Source: SZAS-3 sp964386785
GTDB taxonomy: Bacteria > Chlamydiota > Chlamydiia > Chlamydiales > JAAKFR01
Direction: 5' to 3'
DNA: 7,549 nucleotides
Assembly (NCBI GenBank): GCA_964386785.1
Contig: CAYLUD010000049.1
Span: 1 to 7,549, forward strand
In this document: positions 1 through 6,763 of the stretch, piece after piece
How positions within the stretch are numbered: position 1 is the first letter of the stretch
How the letters are laid out: every line of letters begins with the position of its first letter
The notes under the pieces: generated by a model
Databases searched by the model: none
The model's input: only the letters and a program-made list of their open reading frames with translations
Told to the model about the DNA's origin: nothing
Position numbers and translations under genes: made by a program

Positions 1-56
1 GTAGAATTTTACTCAGAAGATTAGTTGAAAAATAGGTTTTCAAACGCCCTCTAATT

Positions 57-992
57 TTATAGGTTCGCAAAGGCAGGCTGATGCAGCATGCCATAGGCTT
101 TGATTAATTCTTGAATACCATCATCAAGAGTATAACGGGGGGCCCATCCTAGATTTTCTAATTTCGCATTGCTAACGATATAGTCGCGTTGATCTGGATC
201 ATGGCCAATATCGGCAGAATGAATATAGAATTCAGGCACATACAGACGGATCCGCTCACACAGCTCTCTCTTGGATAGGTTGGCAGAAGAAAGGCCTACA
301 TTATAGGTCTGCCCACGCATCTCTTCAAAGTGTTCAATGGCAAAATGGAAAGCACGGACCACATCAAGTACGTGAATGAAATTGCGTTTTGCATGTTCCT
401 CAAATAGAACGATTGCACGATCCCGACAGGCTCGATGTGTAAAATCATTTACGAGTAAATCCAGTCGCATGCGAGGAGAGAGGCCAAAGACGGTAGCCAA
501 ACGGAAACAAACGGCTTGTTGGGATAGCAGTAATTGCTTCTCGATGGCCACCTTCAGTCGTCCATATAGAGAAACAGGACGGAGCGGGCTCTCTTCCGTA
601 CAGAGAATGCCAGGTGTACCAATGCCATACCCACTGTTGGTATTCGGGAAGAATACCTGTTGGTGCGGCTCTAAACGACGTAGTAAATGTTCTACGGAGT
701 CATAATTGACCAATTGGGTGAGCGCGGGGTTTTGTGCACATGCAGGGGCTCCTACGATGGCAGCCAAGGGAATCACAATATCAGCCCATGCAATGAGAGG
801 GTTCATCAGTTGTTGATCACAGACATCACCCTTATAAAATCGAAACCCAGGGTGAGCACAGCAACCTAACAAAGAAGTCTGTTTATAGAGGAGTAGATCT
901 ACTACAGTAACTGCAAAGCCATGCTGGAGTAGGTGAGAGGTGAGGTGCGAGCCAATATAGCCTGCTCCCCCTGTAATGAGTACTTTCTTCAT
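57..992 (-). CDS. NAD-dependent sugar-nucleotide epimerase/dehydratase (extended SDR), likely acting on a GDP-heptose
   Basis: This 311-residue protein is an extended short-chain dehydrogenase/reductase. It has the N-terminal Rossmann motif GGAGYIGSH (G8-x-x-G11-x-x-G14), an acidic D32 at the end of beta-2 for NAD ribose, and the catalytic pair Y143-x-x-x-K147 (YGRLK). The usual SSxxxYG serine motif reads NTNSGYG, so T118 sits where GalE has its catalytic serine. RNFIHVLDVVRAF (203-215) and YNVGLSSANLSKREL (230-244) are typical of the C-terminal substrate domain. It is cytoplasmic. The ATG start overlaps the hddC stop as ATGA, with a short AGG six bases upstream, so it is probably translationally coupled to hddC. 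Following hddA and hddC, it most likely changes C4, C3/C5 or C6 of a nucleotide-activated heptose. That substrate is inferred from context; the fold is clear, the exact reaction is not. Confidence 0.9.
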   Translation of the reverse strand: MKKVLITGGAGYIGSHLTSHLLQHGFAVTVVDLLLYKQTSLLGCCAHPGFRFYKGDVCDQQLMNPLIAWADIVIPLAAIVGAPACAQNPALTQLVNYDSVEHLLRRLEPHQQVFFPNTNSGYGIGTPGILCTEESPLRPVSLYGRLKVAIEKQLLLSQQAVCFRLATVFGLSPRMRLDLLVNDFTHRACRDRAIVLFEEHAKRNFIHVLDVVRAFHFAIEHFEEMRGQTYNVGLSSANLSKRELCERIRLYVPEFYIHSADIGHDPDQRDYIVSNAKLENLGWAPRYTLDDGIQELIKAYGMLHQPAFANL

Positions 993-1702
993 GAGTAACC
1001 TGCTTGTATCTGTGGATTACATGGGTCTAATTCTTGCTGAGCTGCTAGGTAAGAATCACGCGTTCCAATATCCAAAAATGAAGCGGCTTGACAATACCCA
1101 AACACTCGATGATGTAGAATAGAGGGAAAGAACTCTTTTTCCAAAGAAAAAACCTCAAAAGCAGGGAAGGGCAACGATCGAGAGAGAAGGTAGATCCCTC
1201 CATTGATCCACCCATCCCCTAAACCAGTTTGTTTTTCTTGGAATCCTAAGATTCGATTTTGATCTATGAATAGACTGCCATATCGACTGGTATCATCGAC
1301 ATAGGCACAGGCCAAGGTGAGATCACTCTGCTGCCGTTGGTGAAACTGCCACATATCGTGAAACGAAATTGTAAATAGGGAGTCGCCGTTGAGCACCCAA
1401 ACGGTCTCTTCCTGACAGGAGCATAATGCATGGCGAGTGCCCCCACCTGTACCTAAGGGATAAGGTTCCACAACAAAACGCATGTCAAAAGGAAACGAGT
1501 GATTCTTATAGGTATCCATGATGAGCTCAGCCTTGTATCCTAACGACAGAACCACACGAGTGATCAGGCTAGAGGCAGCCAATCGGTCTAACAATAGGGT
1601 TAAAAAGGGAGTCCCTCGAATGGGAGCTATTGGCTTTGGAACATCTGGTACAACTGCTTGTAGTCGCGTTCCTAAACCTCCTGCTAAGATGATGGCTTCC
1701 AT
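989..1702 (-). CDS. hddC: D-glycero-alpha-D-manno-heptose 1-phosphate guanylyltransferase (HddC-like nucleotidyltransferase)
   Basis: This 237-residue nucleotidyltransferase has a GT-A-like fold and is of normal length for HddC. The N-terminal signature is LAGGLGTRL (6-14) with VPKPIAPI (21-28). It also has EPYPLGTGGG (79-88), the metal and sugar-binding NGD at 105-107, EK at 156-157, NGGIYLL (167-173), SLEKEFFP (186-193) and the terminal FLDIGT (209-214). The family joins a hexose- or heptose-1-phosphate to GTP, CTP or UTP with release of pyrophosphate. The HddC branch makes GDP-D-alpha-D-heptose in the cytoplasm. Assignment to this branch rests on overall resemblance and on the HddA-type kinase just upstream. 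A mannose- or glucose-1-phosphate enzyme remains possible. The ATG has no strong ribosome binding site. The gene follows the kinase after 78 bases and overlaps the next gene by four. Confidence 0.85.
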   Translation of the reverse strand: MEAIILAGGLGTRLQAVVPDVPKPIAPIRGTPFLTLLLDRLAASSLITRVVLSLGYKAELIMDTYKNHSFPFDMRFVVEPYPLGTGGGTRHALCSCQEETVWVLNGDSLFTISFHDMWQFHQRQQSDLTLACAYVDDTSRYGSLFIDQNRILGFQEKQTGLGDGWINGGIYLLSRSLPFPAFEVFSLEKEFFPSILHHRVFGYCQAASFLDIGTRDSYLAAQQELDPCNPQIQAGYS

Positions 1703-1806
1703 AGTATCTTTTTCTCAAGGATCAAGTTTTCCATGACCTCAATACGAGGGATGGGGTGTCTGCCGTTGCGTAATTTGGATTCATGAACAAGAAACCACTG
1801 GAGCAT
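1684..1806 (-). CDS. Possible small ORF bridging hddA and hddC (40 aa, doubtful)
   Basis: This frame is open through the 78-base gap between the kinase stop and the hddC start, and runs into both genes in a different frame from each. From the ATG at 1806-1804 it gives a 40-residue basic peptide beginning MLQWFLVHESKLRNGRHP and ending at a TAG inside hddC. It also contains an internal ATG at 1734. I see no clear ribosome binding site and recognise no family. It could be chance, a small coupled protein, or the remnant of a gene once present between hddA and hddC, where other bacteria often carry gmhA. I give it low weight. Confidence 0.15.
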   Translation of the reverse strand: MLQWFLVHESKLRNGRHPIPRIEVMENLILEKKILWKPSS

Positions 1807-2794
1807 CACATTTTTGATAGATCAACGAGCTCCCCTCTTCTTCAAAACGGAAGGGTACTTGAGGTAGAGGAGTTAAGGCAGCTGTCACAGCAGGTTGTTT
1901 CTCCGGAGGCACAAGAAATAAGAAAAAACCACCCTGCCCAGCCCCACATAGTTTGCCCCCATACGCACCGGCCTGCTTAGCTTTGGAGTAGATCTCATCT
2001 AAATGAGATGAGGAGACTTGAGAAGAAAGTAATTTTTTGCGTTGCCAGCTCTCGTCAAATAGTTCTCCTAAGGTCTGCCAGCATGGCGACGGCTGCTCTA
2101 AGATGTGTTGTGCTAGATCAACACTTTGATATAAAAATCCCAAAAGCGGATCATTGGCCCTTGTTGCTGTTTTCTGGACTTGCTCGGCGACCACTTCACT
2201 CGCATGTCGAGTTAAGCCTGTAAAAAAGAGCATCAAATGGTCACAAAACGTTGCTTTAGCTGGGCATGCAATGGGGTGGACTGTAATTCCCTCTTGCGAA
2301 AAGTCTATGCGATTCAATCCCCCAAATGCTGCATGAAATTGATCCTGTGAACCCACATTTTCTTGGATGCATTGTTGTTCAATATAACAAGCAGTATCGG
2401 CTAGTAGTTGCTTAGAAGGGGTCTCGCCTTGTAAGGCGTAGAGAGCGTGTAGAAAACCTACTGTGAATGACGAAGAAGAGCCTAACCCAGAACGGGCAGG
2501 TAGATCGGCAAAGATATGAATCTCTAGTGGATCTTCCCAATCCATATACCGGAGTGTTTCTCGGATACTCGGATGCTGAATATCTGCAATTGCCTGTACC
2601 AATTCCGTTCTTGAGTAGGTCAACTTCATCCGATGAGGAAAGAGGCCGGCGGGTAGGGTTTTGACCGTGATGTAGGTGTAATGGTCGATCGTAGTCCCTA
2701 GCACCGCACCGGGGTGATGTTGGTAGTAGGGTAGATAATCTGTTCCCCCTCCAAAAAAGGAGATGCGCAAGGGAGTTCTTGAAAGGATCAACAC
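1781..2794 (-). CDS. hddA: GHMP-family sugar kinase, probably D-glycero-alpha-D-manno-heptose 7-phosphate kinase (HddA-like)
   Basis: This 337-residue GHMP kinase has all three family motifs. Motif 1 is RTPLRISFFGGGTDY (6-20). The ATP-binding loop is PARSGLGSSSSF (99-110). Motif 3 is GGKLCGAGQGGF (279-290). NVGSQDQFHAAFGG (146-159) carries the likely acidic catalytic residue, D151. HddA phosphorylates C1 of D-glycero-D-manno-heptose 7-phosphate; after GmhB removes the 7-phosphate, HddC adds GMP. The open frame extends to a TTG at 2812, but I prefer the GTG at 2794-2792. An AGGA lies nine bases upstream of it, and it begins the protein at MLILSRTP, as family members usually start. Related fucose- or galactose-type kinases share this architecture, so the neighbouring HddC-like gene is part of the argument. 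The TGA stop overlaps an ATG (TCATGA), but only a 20-codon frame follows. Confidence 0.85.
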   Translation of the reverse strand: MLILSRTPLRISFFGGGTDYLPYYQHHPGAVLGTTIDHYTYITVKTLPAGLFPHRMKLTYSRTELVQAIADIQHPSIRETLRYMDWEDPLEIHIFADLPARSGLGSSSSFTVGFLHALYALQGETPSKQLLADTACYIEQQCIQENVGSQDQFHAAFGGLNRIDFSQEGITVHPIACPAKATFCDHLMLFFTGLTRHASEVVAEQVQKTATRANDPLLGFLYQSVDLAQHILEQPSPCWQTLGELFDESWQRKKLLSSQVSSSHLDEIYSKAKQAGAYGGKLCGAGQGGFFLFLVPPEKQPAVTAALTPLPQVPFRFEEEGSSLIYQKCDAPVVSCS

Positions 2795-2805
2795 GGCATC
2801 GCATC

Positions 2806-2952
2806 CTAACAAAGAGAGGTATTTAGGTCTAGGTTACCATGATCATCCATATAGGCTAACAAAAGCGAAACAGCCTCATCGTTAGATCGATATCGAGTGA
2901 CTGAGGTTAGAAATGCCATTCGATAGATATCATGAACTTGCTTCCTAGATAC
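2806..2952 (-). CDS. Possible small leader protein upstream of hddA (37-49 aa), start codon irregular
   Basis: The minus-strand frame is open from just after a TAA at 2973-2971 to a TAG at 2808-2806, and ends 11 bases before the preferred hddA start. The translation looks protein-like, with MAFLTSVTRYRSNDEAVSLL from the ATG at 2919, followed by an acidic tail. No known family is evident. A perfect AAGGAGG (2965-2959) lies six bases upstream of an in-frame GTA at 2952-2950. No ATG, GTG or TTG occurs at that spacing. The first ordinary in-frame start is the ATG at 2919-2917, which has no ribosome binding site of its own. Either this is a small coupled gene whose start was lost (GTG or ATG to GTA), it is the 3' remnant of a larger gene, or the frame is chance. 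The TAG overlaps the hddA ribosome binding site, which would fit translational coupling. Confidence 0.3.
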   Translation of the reverse strand, partial: VSRKQVHDIYRMAFLTSVTRYRSNDEAVSLLLAYMDDHGNLDLNTSLC

Positions 2953-2958
2953 CGATTT

Positions 2959-2965
2959 CCTCCTT
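2959..2965 (-). promoter_or_regulatory. Perfect Shine-Dalgarno sequence (AAGGAGG) without an ordinary start codon
   Basis: On the minus strand AAGGAGG is fully complementary to the 16S rRNA 3' end. It stands about 165 bases upstream of hddA, where no ATG, GTG or TTG occurs at 5-10 bases. An in-frame GTA at 2952-2950 opens the small ORF, and a closer ATG (2934-2932) opens only an eight-residue frame. It is the strongest ribosome-binding match I saw in the window. It lies inside the upstream region shared with the divergent epimerase gene. Confidence 0.4.
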
Positions 2966-2998
2966 GCATATTAAGTAGTACCCTTAGAGAATTGAACC

Positions 2999-3916
2999 AT
3001 GAAAATGTGTGTCACAGGGGGCGCTGGCTTTATCGGGAGCCATCTGGTAGAACAACTCATTCATGAGGGACATGAAGTCATCGTTCTTGATAATCTCACA
3101 ACCGGTTCTCTCGATCACCTCGCAGCTGTCGAAGGACAGTATCAGTTTGTGCATTTCGATATCCGTAATCCCGATCTGGGACAATTCTTTGTGAGTTGTG
3201 ACGTCATCTTCCATTTGGCTGGAGTTGCCGATGTGCAGCGTTCGGTTTCCTGTCCTAGGGAATATTATGATGTGAATGTCACGGGCACGTTGAATGTGAT
3301 GGAAGCCGTACGAGCACAAGGCTCATGCAAGGTCATCTATGCGGCCTCTGCATCTTGTTATGGCAACACCACACAGCTCCCTACCCTGACAGAGGAACGC
3401 ACAGATCCCCTCTACCCCTACGCTCTCACCAAACATTTAGGTGAACAAATCGTCTTGCATTGGGGTCGCGTCTACCATATCCCTGTCACCAGCTTACGCC
3501 TATTCAATGTCTATGGACCACGGTTACGCAGAGAGGGCGCATACCCCTCTGTAATGAGTGTATTTCTCAATCAACTATATCAGCGTCGCTCCCTAACCAT
3601 TGTAGGGGATGGTTCACAAACACGAGATTTTGTTCATGTTCACGATGTGGCGCGTGCTTTCTCCCTAGCTGCACAAGGTACACACCAAGATTCTGTGTTC
3701 AATGTAGGATCAGGATCGGAATGCTCCATATTGGATCTTGCACACTATTTTCAAGGGGGAACAGAGCATATACCCCCTCGAGAAGGGGAGCCCGCGCGTA
3801 GTCGAGCGTGTATCCAAACCACTCGCAGCCAGCTTGGATGGGAACCTTCTATATCCCTTGCTGAAGGAGTAAGCATGCTCGTAACAGAACATGCGTCCAC
3901 ACAACACTCCCGCTAA
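2999..3916 (+). CDS. NAD-dependent NDP-sugar epimerase (GalE/WbpP-like extended SDR)
   Basis: This 305-residue extended SDR has TGGAGFIGSH (6-15; G7-x-x-G10-x-x-G13) and D31 for the NAD ribose. The catalytic serine motif is AASASCYG (115-122, S117) and the catalytic pair is Y141-x-x-x-K145 (YPYALTK). The substrate domain has LRLFNVYGPR (166-175), GDGSQTRDFVHVHDV (203-217) and FNVGSGS (234-240). This pattern fits UDP-hexose or UDP-N-acetylhexosamine 4-epimerases and close decarboxylase/dehydratase relatives. The exact substrate cannot be read from the motifs. A second in-frame ATG at 3005 would shorten it by two residues. The ribosome binding site is weak. It is the only plus-strand gene here, divergent from the heptose operon, and its TAA overlaps the stop of the convergent SDR gene. 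It probably supplies an activated sugar for surface polysaccharide or LPS. Confidence 0.9.
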   Translation: MKMCVTGGAGFIGSHLVEQLIHEGHEVIVLDNLTTGSLDHLAAVEGQYQFVHFDIRNPDLGQFFVSCDVIFHLAGVADVQRSVSCPREYYDVNVTGTLNVMEAVRAQGSCKVIYAASASCYGNTTQLPTLTEERTDPLYPYALTKHLGEQIVLHWGRVYHIPVTSLRLFNVYGPRLRREGAYPSVMSVFLNQLYQRRSLTIVGDGSQTRDFVHVHDVARAFSLAAQGTHQDSVFNVGSGSECSILDLAHYFQGGTEHIPPREGEPARSRACIQTTRSQLGWEPSISLAEGVSMLVTEHASTQHSR

Positions 3917-4692
3917 CCTTGTCGATGCATATCCGTAATACCAGCTTGAGCTTGAGGCCAGACCACAAGCTCAGAGATATTTACATGAGGAGGACGTGTT
4001 GCACAATAGATCACAGCATCCGCGATATCGTCCGCGACTAAGGGATCAAATCCTTGATAGAATTGCTTTGCACGAGCCGCATCTTGCCAACGTACTTCAC
4101 TAAATTCCGTTTCTACAGCGCCAGGATCCACTTCACTCACGCGTATTGCCGTGCCCAGTAAATCTAATCGCAAGGATTGACTCAACGCTCGTACAGCATG
4201 CTTCGTAGCACAATAGACATTCCCTGTACGGTAACAATGATGGCCCGCCACAGAACCAATCGTAATGATGTGCCCTCGATTCTGTTGTATCATCGAAGGC
4301 AGAAGAGTGCGCGTCATATAGAGGACCCCCTTCACATTCGTATCAATCATGGTCTCCCAATCTTCTAGCTTGCCATCTTGTAGCTTGTCCGACGCTAGGG
4401 CTAGCCCTGCATTATTCACGAGAATCTCAACTTGAATGTGATCCGCTTGCACAGTCTGATAGGCCATCATGACTTGCTCATGACTACGTACATCTAGTTG
4501 AATCGGGATGCAATGCACTCCATATTTGGACACCAAGTCCATCGCTGTGGATTGTAAACGATCAAATCGCCTAGCCGTAAGGATGACATGCGCTCCTAGA
4601 GAGGCAAATTGCTCTGCACAGGCTTTCCCAATCCCGCTAGAGGCGCCGGTAACCCACACCCATCGATCTTTTAATGTATAACCCTGGCGCAT
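3913..4692 (-). CDS. ydfG: NADP-dependent classical SDR, YdfG-like (3-hydroxy acid/serine dehydrogenase type)
   Basis: This 259-residue classical SDR has the cofactor motif TGASSGIG (15-22), the paired arginines R41-R42 after beta-2 that favour NADP, and NNAG (93-96). The catalytic S147 and Y160-x-x-x-K164 (YCATKHA) are present, as is DPGAVETEF (189-197). The late PPHVNISELVVWPQAQA (234-250) matches the C-terminal pattern of the YdfG family, which oxidises L-allo-threonine, serine and related 3-hydroxy acids and also reduces malonic semialdehyde. The frame stays open to an ATG at 4779 inside the exporter gene. I choose the ATG at 4692-4690 because AAAGGAG lies six bases before it and the protein then starts at normal family length. 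It follows the exporter after 26 bases and is probably co-transcribed. Its TAG overlaps the TAA of the convergent epimerase gene. The family call is firm; the substrate is inferred. Confidence 0.88.
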   Translation of the reverse strand: MRQGYTLKDRWVWVTGASSGIGKACAEQFASLGAHVILTARRFDRLQSTAMDLVSKYGVHCIPIQLDVRSHEQVMMAYQTVQADHIQVEILVNNAGLALASDKLQDGKLEDWETMIDTNVKGVLYMTRTLLPSMIQQNRGHIITIGSVAGHHCYRTGNVYCATKHAVRALSQSLRLDLLGTAIRVSEVDPGAVETEFSEVRWQDAARAKQFYQGFDPLVADDIADAVIYCATRPPHVNISELVVWPQAQAGITDMHRQG

Positions 4693-4698
4693 GCTACG

Positions 4699-4705
4699 CT
4701 CCTTT
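4699..4705 (-). promoter_or_regulatory. Ribosome binding site that sets the SDR start
   Basis: AAAGGAG on the minus strand, six bases before the ATG at 4692-4690. It sits in the 26-base gap after the exporter stop and argues against the longer open frame that begins inside the exporter gene. Confidence 0.75.
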
Positions 4706-4718
4706 ATATGCTCTAGAA

Positions 4719-6662
4719 TTATACCGGAACAAGCTCTTCTTCCATCCGAGCTTGCTGTTTTGCATGCATGAGATCCCACATGTGTTTGAAATCAGGACAC
4801 GCTTGGAGTAGTTCATCGCGCGAGCCTTCTGCAATCTTACGACCATGATCAATATAGATGATCTTATCTGCATGCTCAATCGTAGAAAACCGGTGAGCAA
4901 TAATAATTTGAGTCAGCTTGCCCCGTTGTTGTAGAATCGCATCTCGTATTTTTTCCTCACTGGATGCATCTAATGAAGAGGTCGCCTCATCCATAACAAG
5001 AATCGGAGCACGCGTAGCAAGAGCTCGTGCAATCGCCAGTCGCTGCTGTTGACCACCAGAAAGATTTTTACCCATCTCTTCTAATACATAATCGTATTGA
5101 TCAGGCATCCGTATAATGAATTCTTCCGCATAGGCATTGCGTGCCGCAAGCTGAATCTCCTCATCACTGTAATGGCGACCAATCGCAATATTTTCTCGAA
5201 TGGTATCGAGAAAAAGAAAAGGCTTCTGAGGAACAAAGGCGATATGTTGGCGTAGGGATTGCTGGGTGAACGATTTGATGGATTGCCCATCAAATAGGAT
5301 GTCGCCTTCGGTTACATCATAAAGACGAGGTAGCAACGAGACGATCGTCGATTTGCCAGCTCCTGTAGGCCCTACAATCGCAACAATCTGACCCTTCTGA
5401 GCAGTAAAATTGATATGATGGAGCACCTCTTCCCCTTCATGATACGCGAAGGAGACATTCCGAAATTCGATCTCTTGCTCAATACCAGAGAAAGGACGTG
5501 CATCCGGTGCATCGATGATGGTGGATTGTTCATGCAACAATTGAAACATGCGTTCGGCAGCTACCACCCCTTGTTGAATCATGATGTTTTCATCAGCAAA
5601 CTTTTTCACGGGCTCATAGAAGACATACATCAATCCACAATAGACCAAGAGCTCTTGTGGATTCATTTGAAATAAATACAGGCCAGACAAGATCACCGTA
5701 GCAAAAAATACGGAGGATACCACATGCAAAATGGGCCTTGAAGCAAGTCCATAGCGAGCACTTCGTTCCTGCGTCTTGGCTACAAAGGTGTTGTTTTTCT
5801 TGTATTTTTCAATGTTGAATCTCTCCATGACGAAGGTCTTTATCGTCAAAATACCCGTCAGATGCTCAAATAAGAGACGCATGCAAATCTCATTGCTGCG
5901 AGCCATACTTTCAGCAAGGTGCTTGATTTTCCTAGCGATGTATACGACCGGTAGGATGATCAAAGGAAATCCTAAAACAATCACAATCGTGAGCTTCCAT
6001 GAAATATATAATAACGCTAGGAAGGTAGAGAGGATCGCAAAAGGAGTTTGAATGTAATTCGTCAGTAACGAATTGATCGAACTCGCCACAGATCCCGCAT
6101 CACCTGTCACCCGCGTCGCCACAGTTGCGATTTCAAACCGGTGGTAAAAACTCATCGGTAGCGTCTGCACATGTTCAAAGCAGCGTTGTCGCAGATCCCG
6201 GCTCACACGAATCGAAACGACTTGAGTAAAATAACGATATCCAAAGAGGGCCATCGCCTTAATTAAGGCCACCACAATCACGACACCAGCTAATTTCGCC
6301 AGGTTATCGTAAATGCGAAAATGACGATCTAAAAAACGATTGATGCGTTGTAATAGACCTTGTCGCCCTTCTTTGGACAGATAGGCTGTGGCTTGATCCT
6401 TAGTGATTGTTCCATCTGGCGAAATTTCTTTCCATCGCGATTCTACAGTGTCTAGAGCAACAGATTCTACCGCTTCCAGTGCGCCATCGGTTTTTTCTCC
6501 AAACAAAACAAAAAAATCAGGCCCTGCAGCCCGTGTCAGTACGCCCAGAGAGATGATTTCAATTTGTGAAGCTGCCGTCATGGCAAACATAGATAGGGTA
6601 GTCAGAATCAACAAAGCATAATGTTTGCGATTCTGAATCGCTGCTTTTAACAATAGTAACAT
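4719..6662 (-). CDS. MsbA-like ABC exporter (fused membrane and ATPase domains) with an enlarged periplasmic loop
   Basis: This is a half-size ABC exporter of 647 residues from the ATG at 6662-6660. The frame opens at a TTG at 6692, but neither start has a ribosome binding site and the ATG gives a normal membrane-protein N terminus. TM1 is about 13-40 and TM2 about 120-143, with further segments near 210-245 and 310-332. The ATPase domain has Walker A GPTGAGKST (431-439), Q479, signature LSGGQQQR (534-541), Walker B ILVMDEAT (554-561) with E559, and the switch H590. Such transporters flip lipid A core, lipid-linked sugars or drugs across the inner membrane as homodimers. The loop between TM1 and TM2 (about 50-118) is far longer than in enteric MsbA (about 580 residues in total). 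The neighbouring sugar genes suggest a glycolipid substrate, but this is inference. The YdfG-like gene follows in the same unit. Confidence 0.88.
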   Translation of the reverse strand: MLLLLKAAIQNRKHYALLILTTLSMFAMTAASQIEIISLGVLTRAAGPDFFVLFGEKTDGALEAVESVALDTVESRWKEISPDGTITKDQATAYLSKEGRQGLLQRINRFLDRHFRIYDNLAKLAGVVIVVALIKAMALFGYRYFTQVVSIRVSRDLRQRCFEHVQTLPMSFYHRFEIATVATRVTGDAGSVASSINSLLTNYIQTPFAILSTFLALLYISWKLTIVIVLGFPLIILPVVYIARKIKHLAESMARSNEICMRLLFEHLTGILTIKTFVMERFNIEKYKKNNTFVAKTQERSARYGLASRPILHVVSSVFFATVILSGLYLFQMNPQELLVYCGLMYVFYEPVKKFADENIMIQQGVVAAERMFQLLHEQSTIIDAPDARPFSGIEQEIEFRNVSFAYHEGEEVLHHINFTAQKGQIVAIVGPTGAGKSTIVSLLPRLYDVTEGDILFDGQSIKSFTQQSLRQHIAFVPQKPFLFLDTIRENIAIGRHYSDEEIQLAARNAYAEEFIIRMPDQYDYVLEEMGKNLSGGQQQRLAIARALATRAPILVMDEATSSLDASSEEKIRDAILQQRGKLTQIIIAHRFSTIEHADKIIYIDHGRKIAEGSRDELLQACPDFKHMWDLMHAKQQARMEEELVPV

Positions 6663-6763
6663 ACAGTGAGAATCGCAGGTTTTTTGAAACAAATCAAGGG
6701 GTTAGGGTATAAAAAATCAAGATAAGGTAACTCATATTGCTAGTTATGATCACAAGATACGAT

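Noticed and set aside
25..43. Hairpin TTGAAAA / TTTTCAA with a five-base loop downstream of the first epimerase gene
   Set aside because: The stem is short and A/T-rich and no T-run follows on the minus strand, so it is not a convincing terminator. The rest of 1-56 shows nothing.
376..869. Plus-strand ORFs opposite the first epimerase
   Set aside because: They are shadows of the minus-strand gene: arginine- and serine-rich, without recognisable motifs.
1722..1784. Short 20-residue frame starting with an ATG that overlaps the hddA stop
   Set aside because: It has no ribosome binding site and no protein-like features; the ATGA overlap alone is weak evidence.
2412..2804. 130-residue minus-strand frame starting at 2804
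   Set aside because: It lies wholly inside the GHMP kinase gene in another frame and shows no motifs; the kinase frame carries all the family motifs.
2968..2973. TAATAT as a -10 box for the heptose operon
   Set aside because: It is two bases from the AAGGAGG, so transcription would begin inside the ribosome binding site; the -35 match is also poor.
4693..4779. N-terminal extension of the SDR to an ATG at 4779
   Set aside because: The extra 29 residues overlap the exporter, lack family resemblance, and are contradicted by the strong ribosome binding site before the ATG at 4692.
5415..6051. Plus-strand ORFs of 86 and 91 residues
   Set aside because: They are antisense to the well-supported exporter gene and show no domain motifs.
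6663..6692. TTG start for the exporter at 6692
   Set aside because: It adds ten residues (MFQKTCDSHC) that are not expected at the N terminus of this family and has no ribosome binding site. The downstream ATG is preferred, although it lacks one too.
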